The notes: generated by a model not told the origin, from the letters alone. A DNA stretch of 41,213 nucleotides from Candidatus Gemmiger stercoravium (GCA_019119835.1 DWWE01000008.1:1-41213), one strand, 5' to 3'; counted from the stretch's first letter, positions 31,100 through 39,386 are shown. Translations and numbers: made by a program.

Positions 31100-32031
31100 A
31101 CGGCCGCCTCCTCTCCGCTGTCCGGTTCCCCGGTCAGGCTCAGGAAGATCTCCTCCAGCGTTTTGGTGCGGCGGGTCAGCCCCACCACCCCGGCGCCCCG
31201 GGCGGCCAGGGTGCGCACCAGCTCGGCCAGCAGCTCCTCCCGCAGCGGGGGCAGCGTCCACTCGCCGGGGCGGGCGCCTTCGGCGGCGCGCACGCCGCTC
31301 TCCCGCAGCACCTCGGCCGCCGCCCGCGGCCGCAGCACCCGCAGGCAGACATCCCCCCGGCTGTGGCGCTGCAGTTCGGTCAGCGGGCCCTGGAACAGCA
31401 GCCTGCCTCGGTTCACAATGCCCACCTGCTCCACGATCTGCTCCAGTTCGCTGAGCAGATGGCTGGAGATCAGCACGGTGGCGCCGCAGCTCTTTGGCAT
31501 CTGGGCGATCAGCGCCCGCATCTCCTGGATGCCGGCGGGGTCCAGCCCGTTGGTGGGTTCGTCCAGGATCAGCAGCTTGGGCGAGCCCAGCAGCGCCTGG
31601 GCGATACCCAGCCGCTGGCGCATCCCCAACGAATACTGCCCCACCTTGCGCTTGCGGTCGCCGGTCAGGTGGACGATCTCCAATACCCGGTCGATGTCCT
31701 TGCGGGGCACCCCTTTCAGGTCGGCCACGATCTCCAGGTTTTCCTGCCCGGTCAGGTGGCCGTACCCGGCGGGGGATTCAATCAGGCTGCCGGTCTGCCG
31801 CAGCAGGGCCAGCCGGTTGCGGGGCGTCAGGGTCCGGCCCAGCAGCGTCACCTGCCCGGCCGAAGGGTGGATCAGCCCCAGCAGCATCTTCATGGTGGTG
31901 CTCTTGCCGGCGCCGTTGGGGCCGATAAAGCCGTACACACAGCCCTCCGGCACCGTCAGGTCCAGGTGGTCCACGGCAAATTGCCGCCCGTAGACTTTGC
32001 ACAGCCCTTTGGTCTCGATCACAGTTTGCAT
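31096..32031 (-). CDS. ABC transporter ATPase, lantibiotic-immunity/CprA type
   Basis: A 311-residue ATPase. Walker A is GPNGAGKST, the Q-loop lies in the RQTGSLIESPAGY segment, the signature is YSLGMRQRLG, and Walker B is LLILDEPTNGLD, followed by the H-loop in VLISSHLL. A C-terminal extension (about 215-311) is usual for the drug/peptide-resistance class. It is the first gene of the ATPase-permease-permease operon and is divergent from the two-component genes at 32293, an arrangement like CprABC-CprK/CprR of Clostridioides difficile and the lan immunity modules. The function in peptide resistance is inferred from family and context. Confidence 0.92.
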   Translation of the reverse strand: MQTVIETKGLCKVYGRQFAVDHLDLTVPEGCVYGFIGPNGAGKSTTMKMLLGLIHPSAGQVTLLGRTLTPRNRLALLRQTGSLIESPAGYGHLTGQENLEIVADLKGVPRKDIDRVLEIVHLTGDRKRKVGQYSLGMRQRLGIAQALLGSPKLLILDEPTNGLDPAGIQEMRALIAQMPKSCGATVLISSHLLSELEQIVEQVGIVNRGRLLFQGPLTELQRHSRGDVCLRVLRPRAAAEVLRESGVRAAEGARPGEWTLPPLREELLAELVRTLAARGAGVVGLTRRTKTLEEIFLSLTGEPDSGEEAAV

Positions 32032-32113
32032 GGTGTTTCGCTCCTTTGTCTTATGGGTGGGGGCCCGGTGCGGGGCCGCGGGGCGGCCGGTCCGGCGCCC
32101 CCTGACAGCACCC

Positions 32114-32119
32114 AGTATA
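32114..32119 (-). promoter_or_regulatory. -10 element of the ABC transporter operon
   Basis: On the minus strand: TATACT. At the -35 position stands no consensus box but a TTAA-containing repeat (32130-32142), as at promoters that need an OmpR-type activator. Confidence 0.5.
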
Positions 32120-32129
32120 GCGGGCTTTC

Positions 32130-32176
32130 CTTAATCCCTGCCGGCGCCTGCGCTTAAATTTGCCTTAATCTTTGCC
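32130..32176. promoter_or_regulatory. Candidate response-regulator operator: three phased CTTAA...TGCC repeats
   Basis: Three direct repeats: CTTAATCCCTGCC (32130-32142), CTTAAATTTGCC (32153-32164) and CTTAATCTTTGCC (32164-32176). Their starts are spaced 23 and 11 bp apart, near whole helical turns. They fill the -35 region of the transporter promoter and lie just upstream of the -35 of the two-component promoter. OmpR-family regulators bind such phased direct repeats, so binding by the 32293 product is likely (inference). Confidence 0.6.
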
Positions 32177-32184
32177 CCGTCCCC

Positions 32185-32213
32185 TGTTCACCGCCCTGCC
32201 GGGCCGCTATAAT
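32185..32213 (+). promoter_or_regulatory. Promoter of the two-component system
   Basis: A perfect TATAAT (32208-32213), with a poor -35 TGTTCA (32185-32190) at 17 bp; the repeats end 8 bp upstream, suiting autoregulation. Confidence 0.55.
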
Positions 32214-32292
32214 GATAAAGGACAAAACGATGCCCGGCGGCACAGCCAGGCCGCCGGGAACCGAAGCATTTTGCTGAAAAGGGGGAAGCGCG

Positions 32293-33012
32293 ATGCAGCG
32301 CATACAGGAAGCGGAGATCCTGCTGGTGGATGACAACCCCGAGCTGCTGACCCTGGTGGGTCAGGCGCTGGCCGGGGCGGGCTATACCTGCCTGCGCACC
32401 GCCGGCAGCTGCCGGGCGGCCCGCCGCGCCTTTGCGGCCCGGGCGCCGGAACTGATGATTCTGGACATCAACCTGCCGGACGGGGACGGCTTTACCCTGT
32501 TTCGGGAGCTGAACGCCGGGGGCGAGGTGCCGGTGCTGTTCCTTTCGGCCCGGGACGCCGACGCCGACCGGCTGTTCGGCCTGGGGCTGGGGGCGGACGA
32601 CTACCTGACCAAGCCCTTTCTGACGCAGGAACTGCTGCTGCGGGTGCAGCTGATCCTGCGCCGGGCCTACCGGGCCCAGCTGCAGCAGGGGGCCGCGGCC
32701 CGGCTGCAGGTGGGGGACCGGGTGGTGGACCTGAACGACGCCACCGTGACCCGCCCCGACGGCGCGGTGCTGACCCTGACCGCCACCGAGCGGGGGCTGC
32801 TGCAGAAGCTGGCGGCCAACCGGGGGCACATCGTCACCTTTGACGCACTGTGTCAGGCGGTGTGGAATGCGGACTACTACGGCTATGAGAATACCCTGGG
32901 CGTCCACATCCGCCACCTGCGGGAAAAGCTGGAGGATGACCCGGGCAAGCCCCGCTGCCTGCTGACGGTGCGGGGGCTGGGCTACAAGCTGGCAGGGGAG
33001 GGCGTGTCATGA
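32293..33012 (+). CDS. OmpR-family response regulator
   Basis: A 239-residue regulator. The receiver domain (1-120) has the acidic pair D13-D14, the phosphorylated D58 in LMILDINLPDGDG, S85 and K107 in LTKPF. The C-terminal winged helix (about 140-238) shows ALCQAVWNADYYGYENTLGVHIRHLREKL, split by the wing, as in OmpR/PhoB proteins (key stretches VWNADYYG and HIRHLREKLEDD). A GGGGGAAG site precedes the ATG. The stop overlaps the kinase start (ATGA). It probably controls the divergent ABC transporter and itself through the repeats at 32130-32176. Confidence 0.94.
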   Translation: MQRIQEAEILLVDDNPELLTLVGQALAGAGYTCLRTAGSCRAARRAFAARAPELMILDINLPDGDGFTLFRELNAGGEVPVLFLSARDADADRLFGLGLGADDYLTKPFLTQELLLRVQLILRRAYRAQLQQGAAARLQVGDRVVDLNDATVTRPDGAVLTLTATERGLLQKLAANRGHIVTFDALCQAVWNADYYGYENTLGVHIRHLREKLEDDPGKPRCLLTVRGLGYKLAGEGVS

Positions 33013-34400
33013 GGACGCTGGGCAGGCTGATTCGCCGCTATGTGCTGGCAGGGGTGGGCATCGCGGTGGGTATCCTTCTGCTCAACCTGGCCATCTTCCT
33101 GGGAATCGTGATCCTGGTGGGGTACCGGCAGGCGCTGCATCTGGACTACTTCCCCAGCGACATCGCCGAGTCCTTCACCCGGGAGGCGGACGGCACCCTT
33201 CACCCCGGCAGCGAACACACCCCGGAGGAATGGTTCGCCGGTTTTGCCTGGGCCATGATGCTGGACGACGAGGGCAATGTGATCTGGCGCTACCGGCTGC
33301 CCGCCGAGCTGGACCACCCCTACACCACCCGGGAGGTGGTCTCCTTTTCCCGCTGGTATCTGGAGGATTACCCGGTCATGTGCTACCTGACCGACTATGG
33401 CGCCCTGGTGATGGGGCGGGAACCGGGCAGCCTCAACCGGTACAACTTTTATATGTCCAGCGAGATCAGCAACACGCTGCTCTCCGCCATCCGGCCGGTG
33501 TTGCTGGCGGACCTGCTGGTCATCGTGCTGCCCTGCGCCCTGTTTGCCTGGGCGCTGCACCGCCGGCTGCAGGGGGTGGAAAGCGGCCTGCAGGAACTGG
33601 CCGCCGGCCGGCCGGTGCAGATCCGGGAGAAGGGGGCCACCGCCGCCCTGGCCCGCCAGCTCAACCAGACCAGCGAGCACCTGCGCCGCCAGGAGGCCAT
33701 CATCGCCCGGCGGGACGCGGCCCGCACCGACTGGATCGCCGGGGTCAGCCACGACATCCGCACCCCGCTCTCGCTGATCTTCGGCTATGCGGAGCGGCTG
33801 GAACAGGACCCGGCCCTGCCGCCGGCCCAGCGGGCCTGCGCCGGGGCCATCCGCGCCCAGGGCCAGACCATCCGGGACCTGATCGAGGACCTGAACCTGA
33901 CCAGCAAGCTGGAATACGGCGCTCAGCCGCTGCGCCGCGCCCGGCAGGGGGCGGCCCCGCTGCTGCGCCAGGCGGTCACCGATTTCTGCAACAGCGGCCA
34001 GGGGGAGCATTGCGGGGTGGAGTTCGCCCTGACCCCGGCGGCCGAGAGCGCCGTGCTGGACGCCGACAGCGCCCTGCTGCGCCGGGCCTTTGCCAACCTG
34101 CTGGGCAACAGCGCCCGCCACAACCCCGGCGGCTGTGACATCACGGTGCGGGCCGACGCGGCGGACGGCTGGCTGGAGATCACCTTTGCCGACACCGGCG
34201 CCGGCTACCCGCCGGCGGTGCTGGCCGTCCTGAACGGCGCCGAACCCGACCCGGAGACCCCCGCCCCCCACATTCTGGGGCTGCACATCGTCGAGCAGAT
34301 CGCCAGGGCCCACGGCGGCCGGGCCGTGTTTGCGCAGAACACCCCCCGGGGCGCCCGCTGCCTGCTCAGCCTGCCCCTGGCCGACGTCCAGGCCCCCTGA
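33009..34400 (+). CDS. Sensor histidine kinase
   Basis: A 463-residue membrane kinase. Membrane helix 1 lies at about 12-38, an outer sensor domain at about 40-155, and helix 2 at about 157-183, followed by a HAMP-like linker (RRLQGVESGLQELAAG). The phosphorylated H248 stands in GVSHDIRTPLSLIFGYAERL. The ATP-binding domain has the N box LLGNSARHNPGG, G1 box DTGAGYP and G2 box GLHIVEQIARAHGG. The outer domain of over 100 residues indicates direct sensing of an external ligand; with the neighbouring transporter, a cationic or lanthipeptide antimicrobial is the best guess. It overlaps the regulator gene by 4 bp. Confidence 0.94.
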   Translation: MRTLGRLIRRYVLAGVGIAVGILLLNLAIFLGIVILVGYRQALHLDYFPSDIAESFTREADGTLHPGSEHTPEEWFAGFAWAMMLDDEGNVIWRYRLPAELDHPYTTREVVSFSRWYLEDYPVMCYLTDYGALVMGREPGSLNRYNFYMSSEISNTLLSAIRPVLLADLLVIVLPCALFAWALHRRLQGVESGLQELAAGRPVQIREKGATAALARQLNQTSEHLRRQEAIIARRDAARTDWIAGVSHDIRTPLSLIFGYAERLEQDPALPPAQRACAGAIRAQGQTIRDLIEDLNLTSKLEYGAQPLRRARQGAAPLLRQAVTDFCNSGQGEHCGVEFALTPAAESAVLDADSALLRRAFANLLGNSARHNPGGCDITVRADAADGWLEITFADTGAGYPPAVLAVLNGAEPDPETPAPHILGLHIVEQIARAHGGRAVFAQNTPRGARCLLSLPLADVQAP

Positions 34401-34410
34401 AACCGACCCG

Positions 34411-34452
34411 AAACCGCCGGGAGGCACCCTCTTGCCAGACCGGCGGTTTTCC
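34411..34452 (+). terminator. Terminator of the two-component operon
   Basis: A 10-bp stem (34411-34420 with 34440-34449) with an inner GGCA/TGCC pairing in the loop, then a short T-run. The loop holds the -35 box of the rfbA promoter. Confidence 0.7.
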
Positions 34453-34460
34453 TGTATAAT
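34432..34460 (+). promoter_or_regulatory. Sigma-A promoter of the rfb operon
   Basis: TTGCCA (34432-34437), 17-bp spacer, TATAAT (34455-34460). The -35 and half of the spacer lie within the preceding terminator hairpin. The leader is about 75 nt. Confidence 0.72.
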
Positions 34461-34540
34461 AATTTTATATGACTGTGTGAGATTATGCCCCTTCGGGATG
34501 GGCGGCGCGCATAGCAGACTGCAAAATAGGAGTTGGAACT

Positions 34541-35425
34541 ATGAAAGGTATCATCCTTGCCGGCGGTGCCGGTACACGACTGTACCCGCTGACCATGGTG
34601 ACATCCAAGCAGCTTTTGCCTGTGTACGATAAGCCCATGATCTACTACCCCCTGTCCACCCTGATGCTGGCGGGCATCCAGGACATTCTGATCATCTCCA
34701 CCCCCACCGACACCCCGCGGTTCGAACAGCTGCTGGGCGACGGCAGCCAGTACGGCCTGCACCTGCAGTACAAGGTGCAGCCCAGCCCGGACGGTCTGGC
34801 CCAGGCTTTCCTGCTGGGGGAGGAGTTCATTGACGGCGACCCCTGCGCCATGGTCCTGGGGGACAATATCTTCTACGGCGCGGGTTTCTCCAAGCGGCTC
34901 AAGGCGGCGGCGGCCAACGCCGAGGCCGGCCGCTGCACCGTCTTCGGCTACTATGTCAACGACCCCGAGCGGTTCGGCGTCGTCGCCTTTGACGAAGCCG
35001 GCCACGCCACCTCCATTGAGGAAAAGCCCGCCCACCCCAAGAGCAACTACGCCGTGACCGGCCTGTACTTCTACAGCCGGGACGTGGTGGAAAAGGCCAA
35101 GCAGGTCAAGCCCAGCGCCCGGGGCGAACTGGAGATCACCACCCTCAACGATATGTACCTGCAGGACGGCAAGCTGGATGTGCAGCTGCTGGGCCGCGGC
35201 TACGCCTGGCTGGACACCGGCACGATGGACAGCCTGGTGGAAGCCGCCGACTTTGTGCGGATGATCGAGCAGCGCCAGGGCATCAAGATTTCCGCCCCGG
35301 AGGAGATCGCCTACAAGTACGGCTGGATCAACCGGGAAAAGCTGCTGGAAAGCGCCGAACGCTACGGCAAGAGTCCCTACGGCCAGCACCTGCGCAACGT
35401 GGCGGAAGACAAGCTGAGATACTGA
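34541..35425 (+). CDS. rfbA: Glucose-1-phosphate thymidylyltransferase
   Basis: A 294-residue nucleotidyltransferase (RmlA) that joins dTTP and glucose-1-phosphate to dTDP-glucose, the first step of the dTDP-rhamnose pathway. The N-terminal [11 protein letters not shown] is the pyrophosphorylase signature, followed by [29 protein letters not shown] and the sugar-binding [18 protein letters not shown] region. The length matches the short RmlA class. A GGAG site precedes the ATG. It heads the rfbA-rfbD-rfbB operon; the next start is 20 bp away. Confidence 0.97.
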   Translation: MKGIILAGGAGTRLYPLTMVTSKQLLPVYDKPMIYYPLSTLMLAGIQDILIISTPTDTPRFEQLLGDGSQYGLHLQYKVQPSPDGLAQAFLLGEEFIDGDPCAMVLGDNIFYGAGFSKRLKAAAANAEAGRCTVFGYYVNDPERFGVVAFDEAGHATSIEEKPAHPKSNYAVTGLYFYSRDVVEKAKQVKPSARGELEITTLNDMYLQDGKLDVQLLGRGYAWLDTGTMDSLVEAADFVRMIEQRQGIKISAPEEIAYKYGWINREKLLESAERYGKSPYGQHLRNVAEDKLRY

Positions 35426-35445
35426 GAAGGGGAGGGTGTGCATCC

Positions 35446-36357
35446 ATGAAAATCCTGATCACCGGCTGCCGCGGGCAGCTGGGGACTGAATTGCAGCGCC
35501 AGCTGTCCAGCGAGGGCAGCGCGCTGGGCCCTCTGCCTGACCGGCTGCGCAAGGCCACCGTTCTGCCGGTGGACATCGACGAGCTGGACATCACCGACCG
35601 GGAGGCCACCGTGGCCTACATCCGCCGCCATCAGCCGGACACCGTCATCAACTGCGCCGCCGCCACCAACGTGGACGGCTGCGAGACCCAGCGGGACATG
35701 GCCTTCCGGGTCAACGCCCTGGGGCCGCGCAACCTGGCCATCGCCTGCGACAAGATCAACGCCCGGCTGATCCACATTTCCACCGACTATGTCTTCCCCG
35801 GCACCCCCAACGGGCCGGACGGCCGCACCCCGATGGATGAGTGCGCCCAGCCCGCGCCGGTCTCGGCCTACGGCCAGACCAAGCTGCTGGGCGAACAGTA
35901 TGTGCAGCGGTTCTGCCGGCGGCACTTTATCGTGCGCACGGCCTGGCTGTACAGCTACTACGGCAAAAACTTCGTCAAGACGATGGTGAACCTGGCCAAG
36001 ACCCACAGCGAGATCACGGTGGTCAACGACCAGCTCGGCAACCCCACCAACGCCGTGGACCTGGCCCACCATCTGCTCAAGCTGGCGGTCAGCCATGATT
36101 ACGGCATTTACCACTGCACCGGCAACGGCGTTTGCAGCTGGTATGAGTTTGCCGCTGAGATCATCCGCCTGTCCGGCCTGCCCTGCAAGGTGAACCCCTG
36201 CACCAGCGCCGAGTATGCGGCCCAGCACCCGGCCAGCGCCAACCGCCCCGCCTGGAGCGCGCTGGAAAACCGTGCGCTGCGCTGCAGCGTGGGCGACGAG
36301 ATGCGCGACTGGAAGGACGCGATCTGTGACTTTTTCAAAAACTGGGATGGAGAATAA
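35446..36357 (+). CDS. rfbD: dTDP-4-dehydrorhamnose reductase
   Basis: A 303-residue short-chain dehydrogenase/reductase (RmlD) that makes dTDP-L-rhamnose using NAD(P)H. The nucleotide loop is ITGCRGQLGTEL near the start. NCAAATNVDGCE and HISTDYVFPG precede the catalytic Tyr-x3-Lys in SAYGQTKLLGE; VRTAWLYSYYGKNFVKTM is the family signature. About 15 residues more than usual lie between the first helix and second strand. A GGGGAGGG site precedes the ATG. The gene sits between rfbA and rfbB, 3 bp before the latter. Confidence 0.95.
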   Translation: MKILITGCRGQLGTELQRQLSSEGSALGPLPDRLRKATVLPVDIDELDITDREATVAYIRRHQPDTVINCAAATNVDGCETQRDMAFRVNALGPRNLAIACDKINARLIHISTDYVFPGTPNGPDGRTPMDECAQPAPVSAYGQTKLLGEQYVQRFCRRHFIVRTAWLYSYYGKNFVKTMVNLAKTHSEITVVNDQLGNPTNAVDLAHHLLKLAVSHDYGIYHCTGNGVCSWYEFAAEIIRLSGLPCKVNPCTSAEYAAQHPASANRPAWSALENRALRCSVGDEMRDWKDAICDFFKNWDGE

Positions 36358-36360
36358 ACT

Positions 36361-37425
36361 ATGAAGACCTATCTGATCACCGGCTGCGCCGGTTTCATCG
36401 GTTCCAATTTTGTCCACTATATGCTGGAAAAGCACGCCGACATCCGGCTCATCAACCTGGACAAGCTGACCTATGCCGGCAACCTGGAAAACCTCAAGGA
36501 TGTGGAGAACGACCCCCGCCACATCTTCGTCCAGGGCGACATCTGCGACAAGGCCCTGGTCACCGACCTGATCGCCCGCTATGACCCGGACTATCTGATC
36601 AACTTCGCGGCCGAAAGCCATGTGGACCGCAGCATCAAGAACCCCGAGATCTTTGTGGAAAGCAACGTGCTGGGCACCGTCAACCTGCTGCAGTGCTGCA
36701 AGGACGCCTGGTATGACGCCGATGCCAAGACCTGGAAGGAAGGCAAAAAGTACCTGCAGGTCTCCACCGACGAGGTGTACGGCGCGCTCGGCCCCGAGGG
36801 CTACTTCACCGAGACCACCCCGCTGTGTCCCCACAGCCCCTACTCTTCCTCCAAGGCCAGCGCCGACCTGTTCGTCATGGCCTTCCACGACACCTACGGG
36901 ATGCCGGTGAACATCACCCGCTGCTCCAACAACTACGGCCCCTACCAGTTCCCTGAAAAGCTGATCCCGCTGCTCATCAACAACGCCAAGCAGCACAAGA
37001 ACCTGCCGGTCTACGGCGACGGGATGCAGGTGCGCGACTGGCTGTATGTCATGGACCACTGCAAGGCCATCGACATGGTGGCTTCGGACGGCAAGGTGGG
37101 CGAGGTGTACAACGTGGGCGGCCACAACGAGCGGCCCAACATCTTCATCGTCAAGACGGTCATCGCCCAGCTGCATGACCGCCTGCAGGACGAGGGCATC
37201 AGCGAGGAGCTGATCACCCATGTGGCCGACCGCCTGGGCCATGACCGCCGCTACGGCATCGACCCCACCAAGATCAAGGAGGACCTGGGCTGGTACCCCG
37301 AGACCCCGTTTGAAAAGGGCATCGTGCTGACCATCGACTGGTACCTGGCCAACCCGGAATGGATGGCCCATGTGACCAGCGGCGATTACCAGAAATACTA
37401 CGAGCAGATGTACAAAAATAAGTGA
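36361..37425 (+). CDS. rfbB: dTDP-glucose 4,6-dehydratase
   Basis: A 354-residue extended short-chain dehydrogenase (RmlB) that converts dTDP-glucose to the 4-keto-6-deoxy sugar, with bound NAD. The NAD loop is ITGCAGFIGSNFVHYML. Catalytic residues fit VSTDEVYGALG (with Thr-Asp-Glu) and the Tyr-x3-Lys in PYSSSKASADLFV. NNYGPYQFPEKLIPL and GDGMQVRDWLYV are RmlB signatures. It follows rfbD by 3 bp. No rfbC (3,5-epimerase) is in the operon, so that enzyme must be encoded elsewhere if rhamnose is the product. A strong terminator follows. Confidence 0.97.
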   Translation: MKTYLITGCAGFIGSNFVHYMLEKHADIRLINLDKLTYAGNLENLKDVENDPRHIFVQGDICDKALVTDLIARYDPDYLINFAAESHVDRSIKNPEIFVESNVLGTVNLLQCCKDAWYDADAKTWKEGKKYLQVSTDEVYGALGPEGYFTETTPLCPHSPYSSSKASADLFVMAFHDTYGMPVNITRCSNNYGPYQFPEKLIPLLINNAKQHKNLPVYGDGMQVRDWLYVMDHCKAIDMVASDGKVGEVYNVGGHNERPNIFIVKTVIAQLHDRLQDEGISEELITHVADRLGHDRRYGIDPTKIKEDLGWYPETPFEKGIVLTIDWYLANPEWMAHVTSGDYQKYYEQMYKNK

Positions 37426-37477
37426 TCTTTCCCTTTTGCGCCCCGCCGGCACCCGCCGGGGCGCCCAAGGGGGCGGG

Positions 37478-37509
37478 CCGCATTGCGGATTTGCAATGCG
37501 GCTTTTTTT
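37478..37509 (+). terminator. Terminator of the rfb operon
   Basis: A 9-bp perfect stem (37478-37486 with 37493-37501), loop of 6, then C and seven T. A further 8-bp hairpin (37438-37445 with 37457-37464) lies just upstream. Confidence 0.9.
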
Positions 37510-37519
37510 GTGGTATACT
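37491..37519 (+). promoter_or_regulatory. Promoter of the anchored unknown protein gene
   Basis: TTGCAA (37491-37496), 17-bp spacer, TATACT (37514-37519) with extended TGG. The -35 lies in the loop and 3' arm of the rfb terminator, the same design as at 34432. A 7-bp hairpin (37571-37577 with 37582-37588) is in the leader. Confidence 0.6.
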
Positions 37520-37608
37520 GAATCACAGTATGCCGCCCGTGGCGGTGCGGCAGCCAAAAACAACGTCGGCACAAGCCTGCGGGCTTGTCTTGCAATAAGG
37601 AGCATCTC

Positions 37609-38586
37609 ATGGCAAATTCTCGTGAGGAACAACTGCGCAACAACCGCCGCCTGGCGCGGCAGCTGGTGGGCGCCGTGGCGCTGATCCTGGTGGTGATCGG
37701 CCTGTTCACGGTGCTGAACTGGTGCGTGGCGGCGCTGCGCGCCGCGCTGGATGACTCGGACCGCCGGGAACGCTATGCGGACCGGGTCTACGGCCTGGTC
37801 ATGTTCGATGTGGTGCCTTTTGAAGATGCCAGCCAGGTGGATTCTTCCATCTTCCGGCAGGCGGCGATCTGGGGCATCGTCTACCAGGCCCAGAAAAACG
37901 GCACGCTGGACGACTATGAGCGGGACGCCCAGACCGGTTCGCTGATCCTGCCCCAGCTGGAGGTGGACACCTACCTGACCAACCTGCTGGGCCCGGACTA
38001 TCCGCTGGTGGAAGGTGACTTCGAGACCGAGGAGTTCATCTATACATACGATGAGGAAAAGCAGGGCTACCTGGTGCCGGTCACCGGCTCGGTGGGCCTG
38101 TACACCCCCGAAGTCCAGCGCATCTGGACCGAGGCCGGCCAGACCCATGTGACGGTGGGCTACATCCCCACGCTGAACAACAGCACCAGCGGCGAACTTT
38201 CCCTCACGGCGCCCACCGAACCCATCAAGAATATGGACTTCATCTTCTCCCGCGGCGAGAACCGGCAGTGGTATCTGACCGCCCTGCAGGAGAGCGCCAC
38301 CCAGCCCGAGACGGCGGCCACCGCCACCCCGGCCCCTACCGCCGGCATGGACAACCCCCAGGCGCTGGTGCAGGACAACCTGGATTCCACCATGACCGAC
38401 GCGGCCGGCAGTTCGGCAGCGACTGACACCCAGGATCAGACTGCCGGGGACACGACCTCCGCCGAAGATACCGCCCCCGCCGAGGACACGGCGCCGGCCG
38501 AGGATACCACCGAAGGGGATACCGCCCCGGAGGAGACCGCCCCGCCGGAAGAGGGGGACACCGCCGCCAGCGAACCGGCCGAATGA
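37609..38586 (+). CDS. Single-pass membrane protein with acidic repeat tail, unknown
   Basis: A 325-residue protein. After a basic N-terminus (SREEQLRNNRRLARQ) a membrane helix lies at about 18-44, then an outer domain of about 180 residues with no family that I recognise, in which FIYTYDEEKQGYLVPVTG is the most motif-like part. From about 235 the tail is low-complexity Thr/Ala/Glu/Asp/Pro with near-perfect AEDTAP repeats (about 38460-38511 in the DNA). The AAGGAG site fits the ATG at 37609. It has its own promoter and follows the rfb operon. A surface or wall-associated role is suggested by topology only. Confidence 0.72.
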   Translation: MANSREEQLRNNRRLARQLVGAVALILVVIGLFTVLNWCVAALRAALDDSDRRERYADRVYGLVMFDVVPFEDASQVDSSIFRQAAIWGIVYQAQKNGTLDDYERDAQTGSLILPQLEVDTYLTNLLGPDYPLVEGDFETEEFIYTYDEEKQGYLVPVTGSVGLYTPEVQRIWTEAGQTHVTVGYIPTLNNSTSGELSLTAPTEPIKNMDFIFSRGENRQWYLTALQESATQPETAATATPAPTAGMDNPQALVQDNLDSTMTDAAGSSAATDTQDQTAGDTTSAEDTAPAEDTAPAEDTTEGDTAPEETAPPEEGDTAASEPAE

Positions 38587-38623
38587 GAACCGGAGCTGTC
38601 GGCAGCCAACAAAACACAGCGAA

Positions 38624-38657
38624 CACGGCGGGCCGCCCTTCGGGGCGGCCCGCCGTG
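38624..38657. terminator. Long GC hairpin with TTCG tetraloop
   Basis: A 15-bp perfect stem (38624-38638 with 38643-38657) capped by TTCG, closed by C-G. No T-run follows. It lies between convergent genes (37609 product and Nudix gene), so bidirectional termination is likely. Confidence 0.65.
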
Positions 38658-38744
38658 CTGCGCTTCATCGGTTCATGCGGGGGTGTCGGTGCGGCCCAGC
38701 AGATAGTCCACCGAGACGCCGTGAAAATCCGCCAGCCGGACCTT

Positions 38745-39230
38745 TTATGCTTGAACGGGCAGCTCCCGGCCGTCCAGCACGGCGCGGGCCAGGCGGTCCC
38801 CTTCATACCAGAACTGCAGGTGGAAGAAGGGGGCGCCCTCGTTCAGCAGTCGGAAAAAGATCTTGTCCCCGGTCCAGATGGGCAGCGCCTCCACCTTGTC
38901 CTTGTCCACCCAGGCCAGGTCGCCCTCGTCGCAGACCTTCTGCACGCCGGCAAACTGCCGGCAGGTGAACAGGTGGATGCGCTCGGGCTGCCAGGGCGGG
39001 CAGTAAAAGTCCAGGATCCCCCGGTAGTCCGGCGCCTGCATGGTCAGGCCGGTCTCCTCCCGCACTTCCCGCTGTACGCAGGCCAGGGCGTCCTCGCCGG
39101 GTTCGAACTTGCCGCCCACCCCGATCCACTTGTCCTTGTTCACATCCCGCTCCTTCTTGACCCGGTGCAGCATCAGGTATTGTCCGTCCCGTTCCAGGTA
39201 GCACAGGGTGGTCTGCAGCAGTTCCTCCAT
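38745..39230 (-). CDS. Nudix hydrolase, MutT-like
   Basis: A 161-residue Nudix protein. The full 23-residue Nudix box is present: G-x5-E-x7-REVREETGL (from GKFEPGE onward). Before it stands DKWIGVGG, usual for 8-oxo-dGTP diphosphatases of the Firmicute MutT type; the region RDGQYLMLHRVKKE is also typical. Likely role: sanitising oxidised nucleotides; the exact substrate is not certain. A CAAGGAGG site precedes the ATG. It is monocistronic and divergent from spoVT. The repair enzyme MutY is encoded elsewhere in the window (13820). Confidence 0.9.
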   Translation of the reverse strand: MEELLQTTLCYLERDGQYLMLHRVKKERDVNKDKWIGVGGKFEPGEDALACVQREVREETGLTMQAPDYRGILDFYCPPWQPERIHLFTCRQFAGVQKVCDEGDLAWVDKDKVEALPIWTGDKIFFRLLNEGAPFFHLQFWYEGDRLARAVLDGRELPVQA

Positions 39231-39262
39231 AGGGGGGCCTCCTTGTTTTACACGTTTGTCCC

Positions 39263-39268
39263 ATTGTA
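39263..39268 (-). promoter_or_regulatory. Extended -10 element of the Nudix gene
   Basis: On the minus strand: TGCTACAAT, an extended -10 (TACAAT at 39268-39263), about 33 bp before the start codon. Confidence 0.45.
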
Positions 39269-39386
39269 GCACGCCGCCCCGGGCGGGGCAAGCAGCCGGG
39301 CGGGTATAAATTCCTTCCTTTTACAAAGAATACCATCATCGCCGGGACAAACATCGGCCACAGGCTGTAAAATGGAGGAATGAAAG

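Noticed and set aside
35377-38148. 923-residue open frame on the minus strand across the rfb genes
   Set aside because: Antisense to three well-supported genes, no ribosome-binding site or motif; composition is that of a shadow frame.
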